Source: Pictodentalium vernedei (lineage: Eukaryota > Mollusca > Scaphopoda > Dentaliida > Dentaliidae). Taken from it: a DNA stretch of 64,000 bases. Each line of letters begins with the position of its first letter. Position 1 is the first letter of the stretch. Positions 22,573 through 33,055 of this stretch are shown here, in pieces. The stretch covers positions 206,977,262-207,041,261 of the forward strand of contig CM062292.1 in the NCBI GenBank assembly GCA_031216915.1, given 5' to 3'. Both the position numbers and the translations under genes were made by a program. Under the pieces are notes generated by a model that was given only the letters and a program-made list of their open reading frames with translations, ran no database searches and was not told the origin of the DNA.

Positions 22573-24536
22573 GCTCTCAAAGTGTGAAATCTTTCGAATA
22601 CATCTCCTGAAAAATCTCAAAATATCCTCTCAGATGCATGGAAATGGATGTTTTGGGACCCTGTAATTTTAAATTTTAGTACACCCGCCCGAACCATGGC
22701 CCGTCATACTGACGACCATCCACCCCCCCCCCCCCCCTCCCCACACACATACACTTGGAAAATTGTTCCGCCGCCCCTGAGCATCCCTTGATTTTCTAAC
22801 GTCGTCAGTATATTTAACACTTATAATATGGGAACATCATATAAAAATTGAAATTTCAAAATGTTAGCGAAGTTATATCATCGATGTGCGCATCATTTCA
22901 CAAACTTCAGGCATTTTCCTGTAGAGTAGTATAAAACCAGAGACGCTGGCTTTTGACATTTTTTACCTAATAAGTTTGTACGTTTGCCTATCATTCTCTG
23001 TTGAAACCCATTTAAAAATAAGAAAACGGCGTTCTCGCCATCTATAGATGTTCTGTAACTTCGTTCTGCTCACTATATCAACAGTGTGCGCATCGTGACA
23101 AACAATTCAGACACTATCCTTTCCATTAATATAGAATTCTACAGGGTAAGGTTTGCTATTTTTTTTTCCTTGGAAGAATAAAAACATGCAAATTACTGTA
23201 AAACACATTCGTTAAACAGAGAGTCACAGTTGTTTCTATTTAGCATGCCGTAAAAAGCCAAGTTTCCTTTTGTAGCTTTTAATAAACGAAAAACATCAGA
23301 CAGCTCTGTGAGCTGTCTGTTGTTTTCGTTTTTTTTAAAGTAACACGAGAAACTTCGCTTCATTTTCTTCTGATGTCATGGGTGTTTTCTCAAGAATTAT
23401 ATGCTCCTTAATCGGAACTTCCTCGTCCGCCTAATACTTTCAGGAGAGATAACTTTATCAAGAGTCGATTTGTTTTCAACAAATTGAAGAAACTAGTGAA
23501 TAATTATGCACATTTATTTTTGGAAAAGGAAGTTGAATATATGACAAAATCTGAACGAAATTTAATAATTTTTACTTTACAGCGTACCTAAAATCCACAA
23601 ATCAAAACAAATAATAGCAGAAATCGCTTATCAAAATTCCGAATATATCTGCATAGCTCGCGTAAACGAAATTCAGACCGCTTGTTCTGTCCCAAGCTGC
23701 GCAATGCATAGGCTAAGCAGCATAATAGAAAAGATTTTGCAGCCACACCTAACGAAAATACCAAGTTATGTGTGAGATGACCTGTACTTTTTGAAGCACG
23801 ACAACTCTATCATAGTCAGCTCTGAATCGCATTCCTTTGAAGGGACATACCGCCATGAAGGCTGAAGGCTTAAATAATTTCTAATCCTATTATTGTCTGG
23901 ATGAATCGGAGTTATCTAATTAGCTGGTAGATAAACTGTTAATAATATAAGTTCTGTTCGAACAATTCACGTATTTTATTAAGCATGTTTTCACAGGTTA
24001 TATTCATAACCACGGTTACTTATTGTTTATACCATGATTACCCATTCTACTATATATGAAAAGCCTATGACATCAATTTTAGCTTTATACACCAACCGTG
24101 GTGAACACGCCAGCAATGGTATTTCAGTAGTTAAAATTTACTCCTACAGTGGAACTACATCCAAGTTGACCTTTGGTGACATCGACCTGAATGCGAACTT
24201 GTCTACATTTATCGCACGTCGCCTCAAAAAGAGTGAAATGAAAGGGGCAATTATTCATTACGCTTTTAAATGAGTTTACCCTACAAAAGAGCAAAAATTA
24301 ACAAACATGAATTGTCTCGTGTTAATAAAGCACCCATAACTCGAAATAGTGTCATTATGTTATTAAAATAAAAAGGCCCTGATTCTTTTTCTATTTTGTT
24401 TCGGTGATAAAATTGACAGCGGAAGTACCGCCCACCGATGCTCATGTAAACAAAAACAAATTCGCACGTATGTAACGCTGCTGCTCAGTAAAATCGAGAA
24501 AAAATAATAGCGACTCTTAATAATCCGACGATCATG
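22573..24536. other. Intron, non-coding
   Basis: A poly-C run lies near 22722-22737. A short hairpin (AGACAGCTC TGT GAGCTGTCT) lies near 23296-23317. The 79-codon plus-strand frame at 24034-24273 begins in the small dispersed repeat and has no recognisable motif. No exon is identified. Confidence 0.45.
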
Positions 24537-24642
24537 GTATAAATAAAATATACCCAAAGTAGATTGGTGTACCAAATGTTCACCACTCGTGGTGAACATT
24601 TGGTACACCAATCTACTATGGGTATATTCTATATTTATACCA
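24537..24642. repeat. Foldback element, near-perfect
   Basis: The sequence from GGTATAAAT to TTTATACC is a hairpin. The inner arms GATTGGTGTACCAAATGTTC followed by ACCAC pair exactly with GTGGTGAACATTTGGTACAC followed by CAATC, around a 3-nt loop. The outer part has a few mismatches. The frame on the minus strand here is a consequence of the palindrome. Confidence 0.9.
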
Positions 24643-25410
24643 CGCTCACCCATGTTACTACCTATGTTAATACCTGTGAAAGCCCGTATTTAATATTTTA
24701 GCTTTTTACCCCACGATCGGTGTAAACCTTCTACTACGGTTAAAACATTTTCAATGGGAATTCCAGTACAAAAATGTACACCTATATTAGGAACTACATC
24801 CAACTTGAGCTTTGACATGACAATTTTCCCACTTCGATACATTCACACTTCGCGATGTTTCATTCAAACAAACGACATTTGCGGTACTATCTACCACGTG
24901 CAATGACTTATTAAGTTTAAAATACCTACAATTAAATATTTAAAATAAAATTTAAGAATTGTTAATAATAATTTGACTGAAAAGCAAGGTAAATTCAATC
25001 AACTTGGACGATGTGTCTAGCTGTCATCAAGCATTCACGTGCAGCCGGAAGTGCTGCCCACCGGCGCAGATGTAAACAAAACAAACCCATGTATTCGCTC
25101 GTCTGTTAATCGAAAATATTTTTTTTTTCTCCATTTTGAGTGACAAAAGTCGATTATTTGTTAACAGCATGGTATAAATAAAAGAGTCTCGTGGTTAAAA
25201 CCCTTATCATACTCGTGGTTTAAATCTGATTCCCGACCCTAGTACCTATTTATTCTTATTTTATTCAAGCCTGTTGTTGTTAGAGCATTGTACATTAAAA
25301 AAGCTTCAGTGTTAAGGGTGGAAAATTAGTTTGGATAGCCGGTTGTTAAGAAACATCCTACTTTGTATGGTGAAGTCCAGTAAACTGTATTAAATTTGAT
25401 AGGATTGTTA
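24643..25410. other. Intron, non-coding
   Basis: This stretch contains further diverged copies of the CCCATGTTACTACCTATGTT phrase and AT-rich text. I see no gene. Confidence 0.4.
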
Positions 25411-25581
25411 TTAACCCTTTACCAAACACGGCCAGGAAAGTGACCAAAATAAGTCTACCACAGCTTAAAATATCTCCATATTTGTATGGTTTTAATGAAA
25501 AATTGTGAGATTTTTTCTTTCGAAAAATTTGAGATTTAATTACTTTTTTTTTAAAAAAAGCTGTGTAAGGTAAAGGGTTAA
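25411..25581. repeat. MITE with TTAACCCTTTACC ends, variant interior
   Basis: The termini (TTAACCCTTTACCAAACACG ... GGTAAAGGGTTAA) match the main family. The middle is different: it has CATATTTGTATGG and lacks the GAGCTC central dyad. It is therefore a sub-family or recombinant sharing only the ends. Confidence 0.7.
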
Positions 25582-25699
25582 ATTTGTTAGAGTGTAAAGA
25601 CGTATAAGTTTCGTATCTTGCGTAAAATGTATGGTACAAAATACACTCAGTCTCCCAGTCATACTTTAGTCAGAGCAGCTAAAGTCACTTTTTATCCTG

Positions 25700-26390
25700 T
25701 TGTAAAATACTAGAAAGACCTACCTGAGCCCAAAATGTGCGGCGCGATTCCTTCAAATATCGAAGACTTGCTAAAGAGCTTATGACTTAGAAGGTCTTCC
25801 ACTGACATTCGATTTTCATACGTGGAGAGACGACACTCGGCTTACACTTACACGGAAGAAAACAACATCTTTATTCTAAAAGCCTACGCCAGCATCAAAG
25901 GTTTTGTGAGACCGATAGCGTTAGGAATATTTTTTTAGAAGAAATCAGAAAAAGGCGTGCTCGGGACGTTGACAACAGTGAAACAGAAGAGTGTAATTCA
26001 GTTTCTGAAAAGGAAGAATGCATAACCATCATGAACAAAACGTCTTGTATATCTAATGTTGTTTGTGAACTAACAGTTTGTCCTCAGAGCACAGCAATAT
26101 CGGTACAAGATGTACCTTGTTCGTCAAACGCGTTAACGCAGCCGTGTGAGGGGCAAGGGGACTCCAAAAATTCTATCAATAGAGGCATATCCAATAGATC
26201 AAGAAAGTGATCAGAAAGTGCGGGTCCGTTAAATATGGCATGAAGTACTTAATAAAATGGAAAAACCTTCAGTCAGACAAAAATACATGGGCCAAACTGA
26301 CGAACTGCGCGATATTGCACACCGGGATACAAAAGACAATCGTCTGGATATACCTCACTGGGTCACTACCGTCGCAATTGAGTAGTTGAT
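25700..26390 (+). pseudogene. Chromodomain ORF remnant, relative of the ORF at 56092
   Basis: Plus-strand pieces in changing frames give NIEDLLKSL near 25755, an acidic Ser/Glu linker (SETEECNSVSEKEEC) near 25975, then SVKYGMKYLIKWKNLQSDKN followed by TWAK at about 26224-26290. After a frame change it reads DELRDIAHRDTKDNRLDIP. The YLIKW...NTW pattern is a chromodomain. It aligns piece by piece with the C-terminus of the intact frame at 56937-56092 (YLIKWRDHPDADNSWVKDCE, then LDEAAREYIRDNQSRIP). Frameshifts make it inactive. It lies in the 8.6-kb intron between P450 exons. Confidence 0.65.
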
Positions 26391-27245
26391 CATGTTATCG
26401 CGCAAGCACGCCGAATGTCTTCTTGCACACCCCCGTAAATTTCCCGGGCGTTGGCCAGATTATCTTGCATTTAATCGGAAGTGGAGCTCCTCGCTTGGTA
26501 CACCAATAAATACGAGCCCGTTTGAAATTCTGACTGAAACCACCAGGCACAATAACCCTTTGAACCCTGGTGATATCTTCCGAGTAAGTTCAAGGGCAGC
26601 AATTGGAAGAGTCCATATTCATTACTTGGGGGTAGACCAATTCATAGCCTCAAGGTTGCACGTTGGAAATATTGATTGTTCTACCCCACACATTCACAAA
26701 GCAGCCATCCTACTTAATGGAATTATGAAGTATCATGTTTCGGGCCCTGAAAAGCGGGCTCAAGGGATAAATAGAGCAATCCTTCCCTGATCGGCTGATA
26801 CTAAATTCACCGACATGGAATAAATATTTCAACTCTTAAAATATAACATCAAAAGTAGTGGTCTCATTGGTTGACATTATTTTCACCTGTTTTTCTATAG
26901 ATCGACTTACACAAATATCACGGGTGAACAAGTAAAAAAATGATTCCAGAAAGCTTCATAGTGAAGGCGGGCTCCTGCATGTACAGAGTACATCACAAAG
27001 CATTCACAATTTACAGGTATCATTCGAAAATATATACAACGCCATCTTCTGTATTTATACAAATTATTATCAAAACCGTTATGGACCTAGCGATAAGCTG
27101 GACGCTTTTACCATGTTTCCTTTTATTATATTCAACTCTTCGCATAGTGCCATATAGAAATCAATCCCATGAAAAAACGAAAGAATATGGTGAGACTATG
27201 ACAATGCTTACTTTTAACCAGCAATTCTCAACGTGAAAACAGAAA
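26391..27245. other. Unassigned; one longer plus-strand frame
   Basis: The 134-codon frame at 26386-26790 follows directly on the chromodomain remnant. It includes KWSSSLGTPINTSPFEILTE, which faintly recalls the end of a retroviral-type integrase core (SPFE-like). The match is too weak to call. The rest shows nothing. Confidence 0.3.
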
Positions 27246-27478
27246 CGTAACGGCCAAAACCGGCCAGCGCAATTCTCAAAAATCGCCAATTAATTTTAAT
27301 TATTTTTTCATTTTTTGTCTCAAAAACATAGGTTATGGCCCCTCGTTGGAACGAGCTCATCGAGCTCATTCCAACGAGGGGTCATAACCTATGTTTTTGA
27401 GACAAAAAATGAAAAAAATTACTTGTTCAAGAATTTTTTTTGCAAGTGTAGTCTGCTTTCCATGTTAGGCAAATGGAG
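27246..27478. repeat. MITE, TTAACCCTTTACC family, 5'-truncated
   Basis: It begins at AACGTAACGGCCAAAACCGG without the TTAACCC end. The foldback centre GGAACGAGCTCATCGAGCTC, continuing to ATTCC, and both CATAGGTTATG / CATAACCTATG arms are well preserved. It ends near ATGTTAGGCAAATGG. Confidence 0.85.
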
Positions 27479-27740
27479 TCAATGGACTTCTAGTATGAAC
27501 GATAAGTGGCTGGCTGATTAAAAGGATAACTATTATGTCTGATGAGATACTGTTGAAAGGGGCAGTGAACTCTAATGTGTACCGGTGGGTCCATTTTCAG
27601 GTTTGGTTGTTGAAGGATAAATGATGGTTGATGATCTTTTCTTCAGTCCAGCGGCTTATTCGTTTCTGTCCCTATGGTAAAACAAGAGGTATGTTACATC
27701 CCGGATGTTCACCTACATACCGATGTATCAGCATAACACT

Positions 27741-27874
27741 TACACTCAAAAACCAGTTGGATTAAAAATTAACCCAAATAGCTGGGTTGAGTGAATATGA
27801 ACCCAATTGGGCTCATATTCACTCAACCCAGTTGATTTGGGTTCAGTTTTAACCCAACTGATTTTGGAGTGTAC
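27741..27874. repeat. Foldback element (second MITE family)
   Basis: The ends TACACTCAAAAACCAGTTGG and CAACTGATTTTGGAGTGTA are inverted copies. The inside contains GAGTGAATATGAACCCAATT followed by GGGCTCATATTCACTC, a long internal hairpin. No coding capacity. It is 287 bp downstream, on the minus strand, of the I-helix exon's donor. Confidence 0.85.
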
Positions 27875-28160
27875 TGACATTTCTGGAATGGTGGGACGAG
27901 GCTAAACAACACAATACACCGAAATGGTTTGTGTTTGGAAATTTCCATCCGACAAAGAGAGATAACAATAAACATTCGTTTCCACTTCCACTCATCAATT
28001 TTACGGTTTTTCGACTGTCAAATAACACAGATCAGAGGTCTGATATAAAATCACACCCAGCCAAAGATTGTCAAGTTATGGACAGGTTATTGACGCGTGT
28101 GTGTGCAAAATTAGTTGAAATACCCAAATGTAAATACAAGAGAGAACCAAACAGACGTAC

Positions 28161-28233
28161 CTTTTCAAAACATCTGGATTATTTGCGAGCTCTTGTATGA
28201 TGAATGAGATCGAGGCAGCTGTACCTTCATTTC
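28161..28233 (-). CDS. Cytochrome P450 (CYP46A-like), I-helix exon
   Basis: The exon reads from 28233 to 28161. The acceptor is a classic one: TTCTGATG branch text and TCTCTTTTTTAAG, followed by GAAATGAAGG. The donor is GTACGT. Two nt complete the Gly codon split with exon 44030-43968. Then 23 codons give NEGTAASISFIIQELANNPD followed by VLK. Together with the previous exon it forms CFAGNEGTAAS, the I-helix oxygen-activation motif (A/G-G-x-E-T-T/S). Oddly, aligned without a gap to CYP46A1, the catalytic Thr position is Gly and the next residue is Thr. The TAA just before GGA is in the intron, so it is not a frameshift. The exon ends in phase 2 (AG), matching the next exon. Confidence 0.88.
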
Positions 28234-28269
28234 CTTAAAAAAGAGATTTCATCAGAACACTGTCTGTGA

Positions 28270-30130
28270 AAAACATAAAATAAGATAGAAGTTTATTGCA
28301 CGACCAAAAATAAAATGGTATGGCATACACAAAACAAACTAACAATTAAAATAAGCAATGGGCTAACCTTACGACACATATAATAAGAGTAACAGATTAA
28401 ACAGACTAATTTCCTCATTTGCGTCACTCCTGTGAGTGGGCATGCGATGCATGAATCCCATTGACAATCTAAACTAATTAGAAGATCATGGCCTCGATCA
28501 AAAAATCATCGGTAGTTTTCACCAGCGGTACTGAACGATAGGCTTTCGAAAGTGCATACACGGCCATGACCACAGTGAGCTGTATTCACTCTACTGATTT
28601 CTGTGCGTCAGGAGATGGGTTACAAACCGACAGACCCGCGGATAAGTTCAACATCTTCACGGGCAAATAGTAACGCAAATCTTTCCAGTTGTCGCAGTAG
28701 GTGAAAGTCGCTTGCCGACAAAGTTCATAAGCTCATTTCGAGAAACGCTGTATTTAGAACAGGCAGAGAAGGCATGTAATTCATCTTCGACCGAATTTGT
28801 CCTACCCTGTTTGCAGTTCTTGTCCTACCCCGTTTGCAGTTCCTCTGTTCCCTGGGTATTTGTGTCGGCTATTGATAGCGATCCCGCTCTATCTCTAAGT
28901 CATGAGCGGTAATACGGAATCTGGTGACAAATCGCCTTTCCTTCGCGGGAAGTGTATAAATATAAAACTCCCTACAGTCGTTCTCTTTGACCGAATGATA
29001 GAACATTAAAATATAATACTCTCCGAATAAACGCCTTTTCGCGTGGATCCGCTTTCCACTTCTGACCGTACATGTCACGGAGTCGCGTTTCTAATTGTTT
29101 CTCAAAATTTTGGGGAGCACAGTTTGTATTTCAATTTCTGATGTACAGGTATGATTAAGTTCCCTCATCTCCTCGTAAGCCAAACATAACAGTGGGTTGG
29201 TCTGAACCGTTACCGCTTCAAGCCAATTTGACACGAGTTTAGTTTTTCTGTCAATAGCCGGTGGGTACCTCCTACCTAATTCCGCTAGTACTGCAGTATT
29301 ACAAGATTTCTAGTGTATTTTTGCAAAACTGCAAATGTACCGCTTCAATCTGCTTTTCGTTATTTCGGACTGCCTGGTATCCCCATGCTCCGAGCAATAT
29401 AGAAGAACGGGTTTCACCAACGCATCGAATAGTTTTTCTCTCACGTGTATGTTATCCTTGGACACTGACAAAAACAGACGGTTTAATTTAAAGTAAACTT
29501 TGTGAGCTCAAGCTTTAAGGTTCGATAGCGCTATGGTGAAACTAACCGATGCCGTGAAAACAATTCCGAGGTACGTTTATGAGGTCACTGTTTGTAGCTG
29601 TTCGTCGCCAAGAGTAAATGAACTATTAACTTTTCTGCCTGCCTTGTCGAAAATAAGCACTTTCGTTTTCTCCTTATTGACAGTGAGTCTCCACTTCTTA
29701 CAGAAGTCATGTAGTGAGTTGGGAGACGATTGTAAGCCGTCTCTGGTAGTAGAGAGAAGAACGAGATCTGCATGCAGCAAACAAGGAATAGCAGTACCTT
29801 TTAATTTAGGAAACGTGTTATCTACTAAAAAGGCAGGAATGTCATCTATGAACAAATTAAAAAGTAGTAGGCTTAAATTATCCCCTTGCATTACGCCAAC
29901 CGAATTTGAAAACGCTTTTGATAAAGCTTTAGCAGTTTACACCTGCAGTGTGTTACAGGTGAACATTTCCTTGACCGAATGGTAAAAATTACCACCTACA
30001 CCTTTTTCAATTTACTTCACGAAGAAGCCTTCCCGCTAGACTCTATCAAAGGTTTTATTAAAATCGACAAAGCATGCGGAGAGCATTTTACCGTTTCGAA
30101 ACGCTTTGTGAATCAGTTGTCTTAGTATAT
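28270..30130 (-). mobile_element. Second degenerate non-LTR retrotransposon, 3' half
   Basis: On the minus strand, reverse-transcriptase text appears at 29891-29577: MQGDNLSLLLFNLFIDDIP, HADLVLLS (decayed YADDLVLLS) and FCKKWRLTVNKEKTKVLIF. It continues in broken frames through a long thumb/connection region. Near 29078-28869 is a tail reading RRFVTRFRITAHDLEIERDR, common to the C-termini of one LINE group. Stops and frame changes are frequent. The element's 3' end lies just upstream of the I-helix exon acceptor (28234). It is in the same orientation as the host gene. The 5' half is missing. Confidence 0.75.
29577..29891 (-). pseudogene. LINE reverse transcriptase fragment
   Basis: The 104-codon frame holds blocks 4 to 6 of a LINE reverse transcriptase. 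QGDNLS and LFNLFIDDIP are followed by the catalytic box, which reads LLHADLVLLS instead of LLYADDLVLLS (one catalytic Asp lost), and then the NKEKTKVLIF block. It is clearly inactive. Confidence 0.8.
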
Positions 30131-31279
30131 ATGTGTCTGGGGAGAGCCAGAGATATTTCATGGATAATATGCATGTTCAGTGGCGGATGCAGGATTCTAA
30201 TTTGTCGAGGGTGGTCAAAATTTTAATCGTGGGCCGTGATGAAATACATTATCCAACGCGCGTAGGGTTAAGTTGGAGGCGATCACGAATTGGGGAATGC
30301 CACTCGTGTTGGCCTGTTCGATGACCTCCCCGAGGAAAATTTGAGCAAGTGGATCAGTATGGCCCTCCGGAGGCTTCTCTACAAATTACCCTAGTGTTTT
30401 CCAGCCAGAATATCCCCACTAATTTATATAAACTCATTCACATTAGAAAAATGGACTTCAATTTATAACGGCCAAGAGGAGACTCGTACACACAGGAGCT
30501 ATAGATGTATGTACGCGGTACGTGTTCTATGATTTCGGTACTTGTGAAAAAAAAATGAGTTACAAAAATGGGGGACGAAGTGTCGGGTTCGCTCCCCTTG
30601 CATCGGCCCATGGTGATAAGATAATATTATCACACACCTATTAATGTAAAACACGGGATTTCCACTGTTCTGCTTGTGCGATAAAAATAAAGTTGTATCG
30701 CACATGTGGTGATACAAAAAACTTAAAAAGCAAGTACGAGTACGAAAAGTACCAAAACATGTTCAATTTCGTTTCCAACGTAAACAGAGAAGGAACCCGT
30801 CTAAATAAATCACGTCAATCATTGGTCGAATGCACTGGAGTCGAGATCGCCTGGAAATTCCAAGCTCCTCATTTCGATTTGTTTACCCTGGATGTTTAAA
30901 CAATCAGATTTGAGTCAAAAAGTTACAAAATAAAAATAACATTCTGACTGCTTGTTCCTTGACAAATGCTTTCCACAACTGGTCATGTGATGATGGAGTG
31001 TTATAAACTTATTAGGTATTTAAAACGTTTTTGTTGTGTTATTCCCTGCTGTTTAGTCAATATTTGAAGTTCGACCATCGTGATCGCGACCATGACACTG
31101 ATGGGTGTCAATTGGTTTCTACTAATTGAATGCGGCTATGCCGTAAACCTTAAAAAGCAAATTAGGGTTGGTACCCCGCCAACTAACAGTAATGTCTTGT
31201 TGGGAACGAAGGAAACTCGGCAATTTTCCAGCTGAAATGTGCTTTTAGTTCAATTATCGTGTAGACTGGTTGTTACATG
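30131..31279. other. Intron, no recognised feature
   Basis: No motif is seen in the short frames of either strand. Confidence 0.4.
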
Positions 31280-31471
31280 GGAGGTGTGTGATAAATACAG
31301 AACCGCACGTACGGTTGAATGGGTTAAGAATTATCGCACTAAATTGCTTTGGCTCAGGATATCACTGGAGCCTTCGGCTCTCATGATATCCTGGGCCAAA
31401 GCAATCTCGTGCGATAATTCTCAACCCATTCAAACGTACGTGCGGTTCTGTATATTTATCTCTCATATCCA
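31280..31471. repeat. Foldback element (third family)
   Basis: The left arm GTGTGATAAATACAGAACCG followed by CACGTACGGTTGAATGGGTT pairs with AACCCATTCAAACGTACGTG followed by CGGTTCTGTATATTTATC on the right. The inner hairpin has GCTTTGGCTCAGGATATCA against TGATATCCTGGGCCAAAGC around GGAGCCTTCGGCTC. The ends resemble those of the elements at 32694 and 38815 (AATAAATACAGAAC...GTTCTGT). Confidence 0.85.
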
Positions 31472-31579
31472 TAGTTAGTTACAGGCTATTCTACCAAACA
31501 CTTCAACTGTCCAGTATTGAACTCTATACCTAACCCAAGTAGATGACGATACTTGCAAATTGTTCACTTTATTAACTCA

Positions 31580-31715
31580 AAATATCATTTTTGTGTTTTA
31601 AACACATACCTTATGACCCCTCACCAGAACGAGCAATGTTTTGGAGGCAATAATTGAAAAAATTAATAAAATTTAAATGGTGAATAGCGCTGGCCGGATT
31701 TCAACGTTATAGACT
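31580..31715. repeat. MITE, TTAACCCTTTACC family, eroded
   Basis: The phrases CATACCTTATGACCCCTCAC, CAGAACGAGC and TGAATAGCGCTGGCCGGATT are recognisable parts of the family. The ends are lost. Confidence 0.6.
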
Positions 31716-32693
31716 TTTAGCAATCAATGACACATGAACCCCCCCCCCCCAACCCCGCCCACCTCCCCGCACCATCCGGGAGAATGGTCCACAGCCTATT
31801 GTCCTGAAAGTATATGGTAAGGTATTGTCCTTTTCGGCCCTGTGGCCGTTGGGAGGTTTGTCAGTTACGGTTATTCAATGTACATTACAGTTTTACCCTT
31901 TTGCTCATCGTTAAGCAAGATACAGTATTGTTCAGAAAATAATTTAAAATCATAAAGAACCCAATAAATGCACATATTATGTAGGGATGTGTATTATATA
32001 TGTCGTAAAAATTAAATTTTCGTGTGTAAGGTATTTGCCAATTGAACGCTGTTGACAGTAACAAATATTGTGTAAGGATTCTGAAATTGACGTTTATATC
32101 GCATTCGCAGCAACTTTCTGGAGAAAACGACAAAATGTGGGCAATGCTTGGAATATGAGTACCCTTAGAATTCATTAAAAAGGGAATTATGGTAACGTAA
32201 TTTTCAACTTTCAGTCATTTGCATTGTATATTATTTGCCCCATGGTGGTTCTGAAGTTGTTCACCTATCTTCATCTGTGCAGTTTCCTTCAATTGTGTAT
32301 TAATAATGAGAGAGGGATGAGAAACGAAGGCACGTTTGCAGTCATGGGCGTCTATAGTTTGCAGTAACAGTGAATTTGAAAGCCCCTCGATGCGTGTTAT
32401 TGACCACTAAGCAATCAACGTGTGGACATCCCGTGAATGCCCACCCAATGTGTGGAGGATGATTGGTGCCTGTCCTAACTTGTGGAATACAAGAAAGTAA
32501 TACTCTTTATTGCACGCCGATGCTTTTATTTTCATAAAATACACGCAGTTTCTGCAAAAACAAAAGTGAACAATAATTTTTTTTGTATTGTCCTTGAACA
32601 ATACGGATCACGTGCGCGGACTATTTAATTATTTGTTTTTTGCGTTTAGGTTATTTTTGGCAATAATTTGTGTTTTTAGTATTTTCAGTAAAC

Positions 32694-33055
32694 TGTAGGT
32701 GTGCAATAAATACAGAACAACATACGCGTTCGAACTATCATTTTTTATCGCACGAGATCGATTTCGGCGGATGGATAATATTGAACAAGAAGCCGAAGGC
32801 CTTGAGTTCAATATTATCCCAACGCCAAAATCAATTAATAATTTTTTAGTATACTGTAGGCGTGCAATAAATGCAGAACAGCATATGCGTTCGAACTGTA
32901 ATTTTTTACCGCACTCGATCGATTTTGGCGGAGGGGTAATATGAACGAGAAGCCTCCGGCACCTCCGGCTTCTCGTTCAATATTATCCCTCCGCCAAAAT
33001 CGATCTCGTGCGATAAAAAACAGTTCGACCGCGAATGCCGTTCTGTCTATATATG
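32694..33055. repeat. Two adjacent foldback elements (third family)
   Basis: Two related units follow each other. Both start with GTGCAATAAAT(A/G)CAGAACA and GTTCGAACT. Both contain AATATTGAAC or TAATATGAACGAGAAGCC and its complement. The second is the better palindrome: GATCGATTTTGGCGGAGGGG pairs with CCCTCCGCCAAAATCGATC, around ACGAGAAGCCTCCGGCACCT. The right end GTTCTGTCTATA complements the left. Confidence 0.8.

Noticed and set aside
26386-26790. 134-codon frame as an integrase gene.
   Set aside because: Only a weak SPFE-like phrase is present; there is no catalytic DDE pattern or zinc-binding domain.
28234-28260. Apparent frameshift or stop (TAA) just before the P450 I-helix Gly.
   Set aside because: The TCTCTTTTTTAAG text is itself a strong acceptor with a branch-point-like CTGAT. 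The TAA is intronic and the phase fits the upstream exon.
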